DNA of 12,242 bases from Prolixibacteraceae bacterium (GTDB lineage: Bacteria; Bacteroidota; Bacteroidia; Bacteroidales; Prolixibacteraceae). Under the pieces are notes generated by a model. The model had not been told where the DNA came from. It made no database searches and was given only the letters and a program-made list of their open reading frames with translations. The stretch is taken from contig DMSQ01000096.1 of NCBI GenBank assembly GCA_003457135.1, positions 12,517 to 24,758 on the forward strand. The letters run 5' to 3'. The position numbers and the translations under genes were made by a program. How positions within the stretch are numbered: the first letter of the stretch is position 1; each line of letters begins with the position of its first letter. Positions 1 through 5,868 of this stretch are shown here, piece after piece.

Positions 1-348
1 GATAAACCGATGATGCTGCCCAAAGCCGGGGTTTTTGCCCATTTGCAGGCTGAAGTTGTGGCAAAAAACATTGTCAGGGAAATTCAAGGTGAAAAAGCGG
101 ATGAAAAATTTTGTGCCGATGGTTATTGTATGCTCGAAGCCGGTGAGGATTTGGCAGGATTTGCTTACGGTGATTTTTTCGGTGAACCTCATCCACAGGT
201 TCATTTAAAACAGATTGGCAGAAAATGGCACATCGGGAAAGTGCTTTTCGAAAAGTGGTGGTTAAGTCCGATCGGCTTAAAAAAAGCATTCTATAAAAAT
301 CTGCTCCAAACAGGTGGAAAGTTAATCGGCATTCCCATTAAACTTTAA
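1..348 (+). CDS. Sulfide:quinone oxidoreductase-like FAD/NAD(P) oxidoreductase, C-terminal part (5' truncated)
   Basis: The frame is open from the first base, so the gene starts outside the window and only about 115 C-terminal residues are seen. The stretch reading PMMLPKAGVFAHLQAEVVA is the conserved end of the second FAD-binding region of sulfide:quinone oxidoreductases and flavocytochrome c sulfide dehydrogenase flavoproteins. The later GYCMLEAGEDLAGFAYGDFF and the gKVLFEKWWL-type tail are also typical of that group. Family members oxidise sulfide at the membrane surface and pass electrons to quinone or cytochrome c. The redox-active cysteines that would separate SQR types lie outside the window, so the exact substrate cannot be judged. 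A cysteine desulfurase gene begins 2 bases after the stop, which suggests a shared transcript and a sulfur-related role. Other NADH dehydrogenase-like flavoproteins are possible but fit less well. Confidence 0.82.
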   Translation, partial: DKPMMLPKAGVFAHLQAEVVAKNIVREIQGEKADEKFCADGYCMLEAGEDLAGFAYGDFFGEPHPQVHLKQIGRKWHIGKVLFEKWWLSPIGLKKAFYKNLLQTGGKLIGIPIKL

Positions 349-350
349 TC

Positions 351-1490
351 ATGAAAAAACCAGTCTATCTCGATTACAATGCAACAACTCCCATCGATCC
401 GGAGGTTGCAAGTGCAATGCTGCCCTATTTACAAATACACTTTGGAAATCCATCCAGTTCATACTCAATCGGACGGAGCAATAAAGAAGCCGTTGAAAAA
501 GCACGGGCGCAGGTTGCCGGACTGATTAACAGCCAACCGGAAGAAATCTATTTTACCAGTTGCGCAACCGAATCGAATAACCTTGCAATTAAAGGGATTG
601 CATGGGCAAACAGCGATAAAGGGCGGCACATTATTACTTCGGCCATCGAACACCCCGCAGTAACTGAGGTTTGCAAATACCTGAGTTCACAAGGTTATGA
701 TATCACCTATCTTCAGGTCGATCAATATGGAAGGGTTGATCCAAAAGATGTTGAAAACGCGATCAGAAAAGATACAGTTTTGATTACGATCATGCATGCC
801 AACAACGAGGTTGGGACGATTCAGCCTATTCAGGAAATCGGGGCAATTGCCCGGCAAAATAATATTGTTTTTCATACCGACGCGTCACAGTCGGTCGGAA
901 AAATTGAAACGGATGTCGATAAACTGGGTGTTGACCTGCTGACCATTGCCGGACATAAATTGTATGCACCCAAAGGCATTGGCGCACTGTACATTCGGAA
1001 GAGAACGCTGATCGAAAATCTGATGCACGGTGGCGGACAGGAAAAAGGCATCCGCCCGGGAACTGAAAATGTCATTCACACTGTCGGACTTGGGAAGGCC
1101 TGCGAAGTGGCTCTGCGCGATTCCAAACAGAATCATCAAAACATGCAGGTTTCGCGCGACAGGTTGCTCAATGGCCTGATTTCACAACTCGGCAATCAGG
1201 TTCATGTAAACGTCGATCTTGAAAATTGCCTGCCCAATACGCTGAGTGTGGCTTTCGAAAATGTAAGTGCGCACACGCTGGCTTCTTTCATCAGCAGCGA
1301 TGTTTTGATTTCAACTGGTTCGGCCTGTCATTCCGGAGAAACAACCATTTCTTCGGTCCTTCAGGCAATGAACCTTGATTTCAGGACAGCGGCGGCAACA
1401 GTCAGGATTTCAACCGGAAAACATACGACGAAGGAAGAAATTGATTTTACTATCGAAGTGCTTGTCAATGCTATAAAAAAACTCACATAA
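351..1490 (+). CDS. Cysteine desulfurase, NifS/IscS family (class V aminotransferase fold)
   Basis: This is a complete 379-residue PLP enzyme, the usual family length. Near the N-terminus it has VYLDYNATTPIDPEVASAML, followed by FGNPSS, the phosphate-binding region with TSCATESNN at 69-77, and the PLP-stacking His at EHPAV (about 101). NNEVGTIQP lies at 151-159, Asp177 falls in HTDASQSVG, and the Schiff-base lysine is K203 in AGHKLYAPKG. The catalytic cysteine is probably C326 in STGSACHSGE. Such enzymes remove sulfur from cysteine as an enzyme-bound persulfide, or selenium from selenocysteine. The ACHS context resembles selenocysteine lyases more than the ACSSG loop of classical IscS, so a specialised role is plausible. 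No IscU-type scaffold is present; the neighbours are DsrE proteins and an SQR-like enzyme, favouring persulfide relay over housekeeping Fe-S assembly (inference). No Shine-Dalgarno precedes the ATG. Confidence 0.93.
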   Translation: MKKPVYLDYNATTPIDPEVASAMLPYLQIHFGNPSSSYSIGRSNKEAVEKARAQVAGLINSQPEEIYFTSCATESNNLAIKGIAWANSDKGRHIITSAIEHPAVTEVCKYLSSQGYDITYLQVDQYGRVDPKDVENAIRKDTVLITIMHANNEVGTIQPIQEIGAIARQNNIVFHTDASQSVGKIETDVDKLGVDLLTIAGHKLYAPKGIGALYIRKRTLIENLMHGGGQEKGIRPGTENVIHTVGLGKACEVALRDSKQNHQNMQVSRDRLLNGLISQLGNQVHVNVDLENCLPNTLSVAFENVSAHTLASFISSDVLISTGSACHSGETTISSVLQAMNLDFRTAAATVRISTGKHTTKEEIDFTIEVLVNAIKKLT

Positions 1491-1509
1491 TAATTTTAAT
1501 CAACAATCT

Positions 1510-1923
1510 ATGAAGAAACAATTTGTCTTTCTGGTAATCCTGACAGTAGTATTTACCAGTAGTATTTATGCAAAATCGTCCAAAGAGCCAAAAGAGCAAC
1601 CTACCACTATTGGAATGGTTATTTATTCGAACGACACCGAAACAGTTTGGAATGCTTTGCGTTTGGCAAACTACTCTAAAAATCAAGGAGATACAGTAAG
1701 TATATTTTTGCTTGGGAAAGGTGTCGAACTGGATAGTATGGTAAAAACAGATAAGGACATGAAAGAGCAAGCCGACAAGTTTTTGGAGAACGGCGGGGTT
1801 ATTCTGGGCTGTGGAACTTGCTTGCAAAGCCGTAAGAATAACGAGCCGGAAGTTTGTAAATACTCTTCCCTGGCCGATCTGTATGAACTGATTCGTAAAA
1901 ACAAAATTGTATTAACATTCTAA
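1510..1923 (+). CDS. Exported DsrE/DsrF-like protein
   Basis: This 137-residue protein begins with a signal peptide: MKKQ, a hydrophobic stretch at about 5-19, and a likely cut after SIYA (about 21). The mature part is one DsrE-like domain (about 32-137), with IGMVIYSNDTETVWNALRLA forming the first strand and helix, then SIFLLGKGVEL, then GCGTC with C101 and C104 ahead of the last helix. C116 is a third cysteine. DsrE-family proteins bind or relay sulfur as persulfide on conserved cysteines. The location, periplasm or lipid-free export, is inferred from the signal peptide. The gene starts 19 bases after the cysteine desulfurase and ends 11 bases before a second, cytoplasmic DsrE gene with a similar VLTF C-terminus, so the two are probably divergent paralogues working on either side of the membrane. 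The substrate is unknown. Confidence 0.82.
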   Translation: MKKQFVFLVILTVVFTSSIYAKSSKEPKEQPTTIGMVIYSNDTETVWNALRLANYSKNQGDTVSIFLLGKGVELDSMVKTDKDMKEQADKFLENGGVILGCGTCLQSRKNNEPEVCKYSSLADLYELIRKNKIVLTF

Positions 1924-1934
1924 ACAAAACAAAA

Positions 1935-2294
1935 ATGGAAAAAGTACTTATCATTTTTAATCGCGAGCCTTATGACGAAACCGATGTAACATGGAATGGA
2001 CTTCGTTTGGCTGAAACTTTAAGAAAAAAAGGACATGAAGTCAGAATTTTCCTCATGAATGACTCGGTGGATATGGCGAGGGATGTTTGCAAACCACCTG
2101 TTGGCTACGATCAGGATTTGGCGCAAATGTTGCGCGATTTGATTACCAATGGAGTCCCCGTTGAGGTTTGTGGAACCTGTATGGCCCGCTGCGGCATTTA
2201 CAAAAACCACCCATACTTTGAAGGAGCGAACAAATCAACAATGGGATTTTTGGCTGATTGGGTAGCCGACAGCGACAAGGTTTTAACATTTTAA
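1935..2294 (+). CDS. Cytoplasmic DsrE-family sulfur relay protein
   Basis: This 119-residue protein is a single DsrE domain without a signal peptide. It opens with KVLIIFNREPYDETDVTWNG, followed by GLRLAETLRKKGHEVRIFLM, a typical Rossmann-like DsrE start. Cysteines are C52, C79, C82 and C86; the last three form CGTCMARC near the end of the domain, where family members carry the sulfur-binding cysteine. It probably accepts or donates persulfide sulfur in the cytoplasm, possibly with the upstream cysteine desulfurase or the SQR-like flavoprotein (inference from context). It shares the WNxLRLA segment, the CGTC motif and the VLTF C-terminus with the exported paralogue just upstream. The next gene begins 3 bases after its stop, so translation may be coupled. 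No Shine-Dalgarno is visible. The oligomeric state and true partner cannot be told from the sequence. Confidence 0.85.
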   Translation: MEKVLIIFNREPYDETDVTWNGLRLAETLRKKGHEVRIFLMNDSVDMARDVCKPPVGYDQDLAQMLRDLITNGVPVEVCGTCMARCGIYKNHPYFEGANKSTMGFLADWVADSDKVLTF

Positions 2295-2297
2295 ACC

Positions 2298-2936
2298 ATG
2301 CAGGAAAGCCCTTTTAACCTGTTTCCCAACGAATACGAAGCCTGGTTCAGGGAGAATGAAAATACATTTCAATCGGAATTGCTTGCCTTAAAACAAGCAG
2401 TTCCTGTTGGCAAAAAAGGGATTGAAATAGGTATTGGCAGCGGAATCTTCGCTGGGCAACTGGGCATCCAATATGGCATTGACCCATCGGACAATATGTT
2501 GGAATATGCCAGAAAACGAAACCTCAAAGTCGAAAAGGGGTTTGCAGAAGATTTGCCCTATCCTGATAACAGCTTCGATTTCGCGGTTTTCATTACTTCT
2601 CTATGTTTCATTACCAACCCTGCCAAAGCCATACGTGAAGTCCACCGGATTTTGCGACCAAATGGTGAAATAATCATTGCATTTATTGACAAGGAAAGCA
2701 CATTGGGCCAGATACTTGAAAAAGGCAAGGATGAAAGTAAATTTTACAGGGATGCCAATTTTTATTCGGTTCCTGAAATGATTGAAATGATTGAAAACAA
2801 TGATTTCAAGGTATCTGATATTTTCCAAACATTGACCGAACTTAATAATGAAGAGATTGAAAGCCCAATCGAAGGATTTGGTAAAGGGGGTTTTGTTGTA
2901 ATCAAAGGGAGAAAAACAGTGTTCAAAGATTTGTAG
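2298..2936 (+). CDS. Class I SAM-dependent methyltransferase (Methyltransf_11-like)
   Basis: This 212-residue protein has a compact Rossmann methyltransferase core. Motif I is GIEIGIGSGIFAGQLG (about 41-56), followed by GIDPSDNMLEYARKR, the acidic AEDLPYPDNSFDFAVFITSL and the post-motif III segment EVHRILRPNGEIIIAFIDK. These are the usual SAM-binding landmarks of UbiE/Methyltransf_11 enzymes. The N-terminal EYEAWFRENENTFQSELLAL and the C-terminal GKGGFVVIKG match a recurrent bacterial subgroup of unassigned substrate. Only one cysteine (in SLCF) was seen, so the multiple conserved cysteines of ArsM arsenite methyltransferases are absent and an ArsM call is not supported. The gene follows the DsrE gene by 3 bases. 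The neighbourhood suggests methylation of a sulfur- or selenium-containing compound, but this is inference only. Confidence 0.85.
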   Translation: MQESPFNLFPNEYEAWFRENENTFQSELLALKQAVPVGKKGIEIGIGSGIFAGQLGIQYGIDPSDNMLEYARKRNLKVEKGFAEDLPYPDNSFDFAVFITSLCFITNPAKAIREVHRILRPNGEIIIAFIDKESTLGQILEKGKDESKFYRDANFYSVPEMIEMIENNDFKVSDIFQTLTELNNEEIESPIEGFGKGGFVVIKGRKTVFKDL

Positions 2937-2958
2937 TTTTGTTTAATTTTTTCCTGCC

Positions 2959-3219
2959 ATGACAACACTAAGAGCAAGTATTGACAATCCGTCGGATGCG
3001 AAAGCCATTGCAACCTTTCTCCGCACTTTAGGGTATGTAAAATCCGTTTCGATAGATAAGCCCGTGAAACCATTGTCAGGGGATGACTGGATTTTGCCGG
3101 GCCGCAAGGCAACGGAGCAAGAGATTGATAAACTCCTCGATGGCATGGACAACGATGACAATACAGGTTTCACTACTGGACAAATGTTAGCCCACCTTGA
3201 AGAATGGAAAAAGAAATAA
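2959..3219 (+). CDS. Small antitoxin-like protein, no partner found
   Basis: This 86-residue hydrophilic protein starts MTTLRASIDNPSDAKAIATF and continues LRTLGYVKSVSIDKPVKPL, a short ribbon-helix pattern seen in many Bacteroidota RelB-like antitoxins. It ends with the charged helix LAHLEEWKKK. Antitoxins of this type usually lie directly upstream of a RelE-family toxin. Here no toxin reading frame follows: the next 270 bases are broken by stops. It is therefore either an orphan antitoxin, the remnant of a toxin-antitoxin pair, or an unrelated small protein. The gene starts 22 bases after the methyltransferase stop. The sequence TAGTTTTG at 2934-2941, overlapping that stop, fits the Bacteroidota -7 pattern, so the gene may have its own promoter, but no good -33 element was found. 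Confidence 0.55.
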   Translation: MTTLRASIDNPSDAKAIATFLRTLGYVKSVSIDKPVKPLSGDDWILPGRKATEQEIDKLLDGMDNDDNTGFTTGQMLAHLEEWKKK

Positions 3220-3423
3220 AAATATTACAAACTTCAAAAAAATTCCGTAATAAAAACAATTGATTATGATTCTTGGGTTACGGGGGAACCTTGGAAGGTG
3301 GTGGTTTGGGCCGATAAAACGGTTACGTTTTAAAAAGAACCATACCGCTTGTCTTCTTTTATCATTTATAAACAATCAGGAAATGGTTTACCTAAAATAG
3401 TACGAGTGGTAGATAATTATTTG
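3220..3423. other. Gene-poor spacer with a possible decayed coding remnant
   Basis: No intact gene is visible between the antitoxin-like gene and the promoter palindrome. The + frame of the preceding gene stays open after its stop for 37 codons (3220-3330, including DSWVTGEPWKVVVWADKTVT). It is then interrupted by TAA at 3331 and stays open again for 39 codons to TAA at 3451. The composition looks protein-like (WKVVVWADKTVTF, then LPKIVRVVDNYLLGL), which may mean a decayed toxin or other small gene. No family was recognised and chance cannot be excluded. Confidence 0.3.
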
Positions 3424-3468
3424 TTGGGCTTGTTGAGATATGCAATTTTGTAACTTTGACAAGCCCAA
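3424..3468. repeat. 10-bp inverted repeat around the chrB-araC promoter
   Basis: TTGGGCTTGT (3424-3433) is matched by its exact reverse complement ACAAGCCCAA (3459-3468), with 25 bases between. Five T bases follow (3469-3473), so the RNA could form a terminator-like hairpin ending the upstream operon. The arms also enclose a promoter-like pair of elements and lie 26 bases ahead of the regulator's start codon, so the repeat could equally be an operator. The large loop favours the operator reading slightly; neither is proven. Confidence 0.6.
3430..3458 (+). promoter_or_regulatory. Bacteroidota-type promoter for the chromate operon
   Basis: TAACTTTG at 3451-3458 matches the Bacteroidota -7 consensus TAnnTTTG exactly. 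A TTG core at 3430-3432 sits 18 bases upstream, within the usual spacing for a -33 element. The predicted transcription start near 3465 gives a leader of about 30 bases before the ATG at 3494. The -33 element lies inside the left arm of the inverted repeat and the start site falls in the right arm, so a protein bound to the repeat would block or position the polymerase. The match is by eye only. Confidence 0.55.
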
Positions 3469-3493
3469 TTTTTATCATACCAAGTTTTAAAAC

Positions 3494-4357
3494 ATGAAAT
3501 GGATAACCCGTGAACGACCTAAAATTGATCGAATTGCCTGTCCTTGGCTAATTAAACGTTTCATTGACAAGGAGGCCGAAATAATTTATGTACCCTTTGA
3601 TAAAGTAATAGCGAAAGCACAAGAGCTAAATGCTATTCCATTTGATGTACCTGATGTAGAACATACACATTATGGACACCATTGCACTTTTGACTACTTT
3701 ATTGAGAAGTATAAAATTACAGACCCTGCAGTTCAAACACTTGCTGTAATTGTACGTGGCGCCGACACAGATAGACATGATATTGCCAATCAAGCCAGTG
3801 GGTTATGGGCAATTTCTGCCGGGCTTTCTTATAACATTACCGACGACCACCAACTGCTGGTAAAAGGGATGCTGATTTATGATGCACTCTATAGCTGGGC
3901 AAAATATCTACAGCAGGAAAAGCACACCCAAAGCCCATTTGAAAATCTACTGCTTGATATTTATAATAAATTTTTAAAGGAAAAGACCGGTTTAAAAAAG
4001 AAAATCCCCTCATGGGCTAAGGAGTTGAAGGAAATAATACAAGACCAGATAGACATCAATCTTGCTCTTAGTTTAAAAGATATTTCCAAAAATCTGGATG
4101 TTCACCCCGCCTACCTTTCGAGAGAATTTGCGAAATATTTTGACGATCTTACTTTTGGGGAGTATATCAGAAAACTTCGAATAGAGAAAGCCATTCAGCT
4201 TATTCATTCTACTAATCACTCCCTCACTGAAATAGCCTATCTTACCGGATTTTCAGACCAAAGCCATTTTACCCGGATTTTCAAATTGCATACAGGTCAA
4301 AATCCATCAACTTTCAAAAAAGGTATCCTGAAAAGTAATCCACATACAAATAGTTAA
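3494..4357 (+). CDS. ChrB sensor domain fused to AraC-type DNA-binding domain, likely chromate-operon regulator
   Basis: This 287-residue protein has two parts. Residues 1-140 match the ChrB C-terminal domain: WITRERPKIDRIACPWLIKR, then a His/Cys-rich patch (H58, H60, H62, H63, C64), VRGADTDRHD and IYDALYSWAKYL. Residues about 180-278 are an AraC/XylS DNA-binding domain with two helix-turn-helix units: SLKDISKNLDVHPAYLSREF and LTEIAYLTGFSDQSHFTRIF, the latter followed by HTGQNPSTFKK. A charged linker (about 141-178) joins them. Classical ChrB has its own N-terminal region ahead of this domain; here that region is missing and an AraC domain is attached after it. The likely role is sensing chromate or a related oxyanion or redox state and controlling the downstream chrA operon and itself (inference). 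It has no Shine-Dalgarno. The following gene starts with a close paralogue of the same sensor domain. Confidence 0.88.
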   Translation: MKWITRERPKIDRIACPWLIKRFIDKEAEIIYVPFDKVIAKAQELNAIPFDVPDVEHTHYGHHCTFDYFIEKYKITDPAVQTLAVIVRGADTDRHDIANQASGLWAISAGLSYNITDDHQLLVKGMLIYDALYSWAKYLQQEKHTQSPFENLLLDIYNKFLKEKTGLKKKIPSWAKELKEIIQDQIDINLALSLKDISKNLDVHPAYLSREFAKYFDDLTFGEYIRKLRIEKAIQLIHSTNHSLTEIAYLTGFSDQSHFTRIFKLHTGQNPSTFKKGILKSNPHTNS

Positions 4358-4381
4358 TACTATTCTATTTTTACACAATCT

Positions 4382-4416
4382 ATCTCTGTTTATTTGCCTA
4401 AATAAATAAAAGAGAT
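4382..4416 (+). promoter_or_regulatory. Hairpin directly before the broken chrB copy
   Basis: TTTATTT (4389-4395) pairs perfectly with AAATAAA (4400-4406) across a GCCT loop. ATCTCT (4382-4387) pairs with AGAGAT (4411-4416) as an outer stem, with small bulges between. The structure ends exactly at the ATG of 4417. It is AT-rich and weak, but its position means it could limit ribosome access, act as an operator, or partly terminate transcription between the regulator and chrA. No exact -7 promoter motif was found in this 59-base gap. Confidence 0.4.
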
Positions 4417-4697
4417 ATGCAATGGATAACCCGAGAACGACCAAAAATTGACCGTATAGCCTGCCCTTGGTTAATTAAGAACTTTGTGGATAAGGAAGCT
4501 CAATTTGTTTTTGTTCCAACAGAAATGGTATTAACTAAAGCCAAAGAGTTGGGCGCAATACCCTTCGACCTTCCTAATGTAGAATATGTGATCCTGAAAT
4601 GCTGGAAATAGGAATGAAAATATATGATGCCCTTTATAGTTGGGCAAAATACGTTTATGATGAATGCAATACATGGAATCATGACCTGCCATTATGA
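4417..4697 (+). pseudogene. Second chrB-like gene, internally deleted and frameshifted
   Basis: The first 57 codons (MQWITRERPKIDRIACPWLI to LPNVEY) are a close paralogue of residues 1-57 of the upstream ChrB-AraC protein. That frame then runs off into unrelated residues and stops at 4611. The end of the same domain reappears in another frame at 4590-4697 as DPEMLEIGMKIYDALYSWAK, followed by a short tail, matching residues about 118-138 upstream. About 60 codons, including the His/Cys-rich patch and the RGAD segment, are missing, and the deletion is not a multiple of three. This explains both the loss and the frameshift. The second fragment's stop overlaps the chrA start as ATGA, so an intact copy was once coupled to chrA. 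It was probably a stand-alone ChrB accessory or sensor protein. A sequencing or assembly error would not explain the missing 60 codons. Confidence 0.85.
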
Positions 4698-5866
4698 CAA
4701 CAGAATCAAAACCGAAATATAGTTTACGCCAGCTGGTTTTATATTTTTTGAAACTTGGCTATTCAGGTTTTGGCGGCCCTGTTGCTTTGGTTGGGTACAT
4801 GCACCGCGACTTAGTTGAACAACGCAAATGGATTTCCGAAGAAGAATACAAAGAAGGTTTAGCGCTTGCTCAACTTGCTCCGGGGCCTCTTGCTGCACAG
4901 TTAGGCATTTATATCGGCTTTGTTCATTATGGAATTTTCGGTGCTACACTGGCAGGTCTTGCTTTTGTAATCCCATCTTTTATTATGGTTGTACTTTTGG
5001 GAATGGCGTACAAACTTTACGGTGGGCTTCCCTGGATGCAAGCCGTTTTTTACGGTATTGGGGCAACCGTTATCGGCATCATTGCATTAAGTAGTTACAA
5101 ACTCACAATAAAATCAGTCAGTAAGATCAATGTCGCACACATCAAAGAAAAATGGCTGCTGTGGCTGTTATACATTGTAGGGTTAGCTGTTACCGTCATT
5201 ACACAATCAGAAAAGGTATTACTTTTTGTTGCCGCAGGACTTATCTATATGTATATAAAAGCGCCGCCTGAATGGATAAAGAAACCGTTAGCAGCCCATT
5301 CAATTTTCCTCACGGCAATCGGCTTTTGGCAATTTGAGTGGAATACACTTGGACAAATTGCATGGTTCTTTACTAAAGCAGGTGCGTTTGTTTTTGGAAG
5401 CGGACTTGCAATTGTACCATTCCTTCATGGTGGGGCAGTGATTGAATATAAATGGTTAACCGAAAGAGAATTTGTTGATGCAGTAGCTGTTGCCATGATA
5501 ACACCAGGTCCAGTTGTAATCACTGTTGGTTTCATCGGATATTTAGTTGCAGGTTTTCCCGGCGCATGTATGGCAGCATCGGCTACCTTTCTTCCTTGCT
5601 ATTTGCTTACGGTTATTCCTGCACCTTTCTTTAAAAAAATTGCAAAAAATGCAAGTATCAAAGCATTTGTCGATGGTATCACAGCATCAATTATCGGCGC
5701 TTTAGTTGGTGCAGTTGTCATCATTGGCATTCGCAGCATCACAGACATTACCTCTGCAATTATTGCATTAGCAACTATTATCGCATTAATTTATATCAAA
5801 AAAATTCAAGAGCCTTACATCATTTTAATTGCAGCAGTCATTGGATTAATTATTAAAACAATTTAA
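4694..5866 (+). CDS. chrA: Chromate transporter ChrA (long-chain, two CHR domains)
   Basis: This 390-residue integral membrane protein contains two homologous CHR domains, the normal length of the long-chain CHR family. The first carries the signature GFGGP at 25-29, followed by WISEEEYKEGLALAQLAPGP and AAQLG. The second repeats it as FVFGSGLAIVPF (about 232-243), WLTEREFVDA and MITPGPVVI (about 268-276). Roughly ten or more hydrophobic segments are visible, with a hydrophilic linker near 140-155 and another near 190-198. ChrA exports chromate driven by the membrane potential; some homologues are linked to sulfate instead. The start codon overlaps the stop of the broken chrB copy (ATGA), and the exported propeller gene follows after 2 bases. 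The neighbouring ChrB-type regulator strengthens the chromate assignment. No truncation or missing motif was seen. Confidence 0.93.
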   Translation: MTTESKPKYSLRQLVLYFLKLGYSGFGGPVALVGYMHRDLVEQRKWISEEEYKEGLALAQLAPGPLAAQLGIYIGFVHYGIFGATLAGLAFVIPSFIMVVLLGMAYKLYGGLPWMQAVFYGIGATVIGIIALSSYKLTIKSVSKINVAHIKEKWLLWLLYIVGLAVTVITQSEKVLLFVAAGLIYMYIKAPPEWIKKPLAAHSIFLTAIGFWQFEWNTLGQIAWFFTKAGAFVFGSGLAIVPFLHGGAVIEYKWLTEREFVDAVAVAMITPGPVVITVGFIGYLVAGFPGACMAASATFLPCYLLTVIPAPFFKKIAKNASIKAFVDGITASIIGALVGAVVIIGIRSITDITSAIIALATIIALIYIKKIQEPYIILIAAVIGLIIKTI

Positions 5867-5868
5867 GT

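Noticed and set aside
2298..2936. Assignment of the methyltransferase as arsenite methyltransferase ArsM
   Set aside because: Only one cysteine was seen, so the conserved arsenic-binding cysteines are absent and no ars gene is nearby.
3187..3375. 62-codon - strand frame in the spacer before chrB-araC
   Set aside because: It is dominated by low-complexity hydrophobic and basic residues from A/T-rich DNA and overlaps the end of the antitoxin-like gene.
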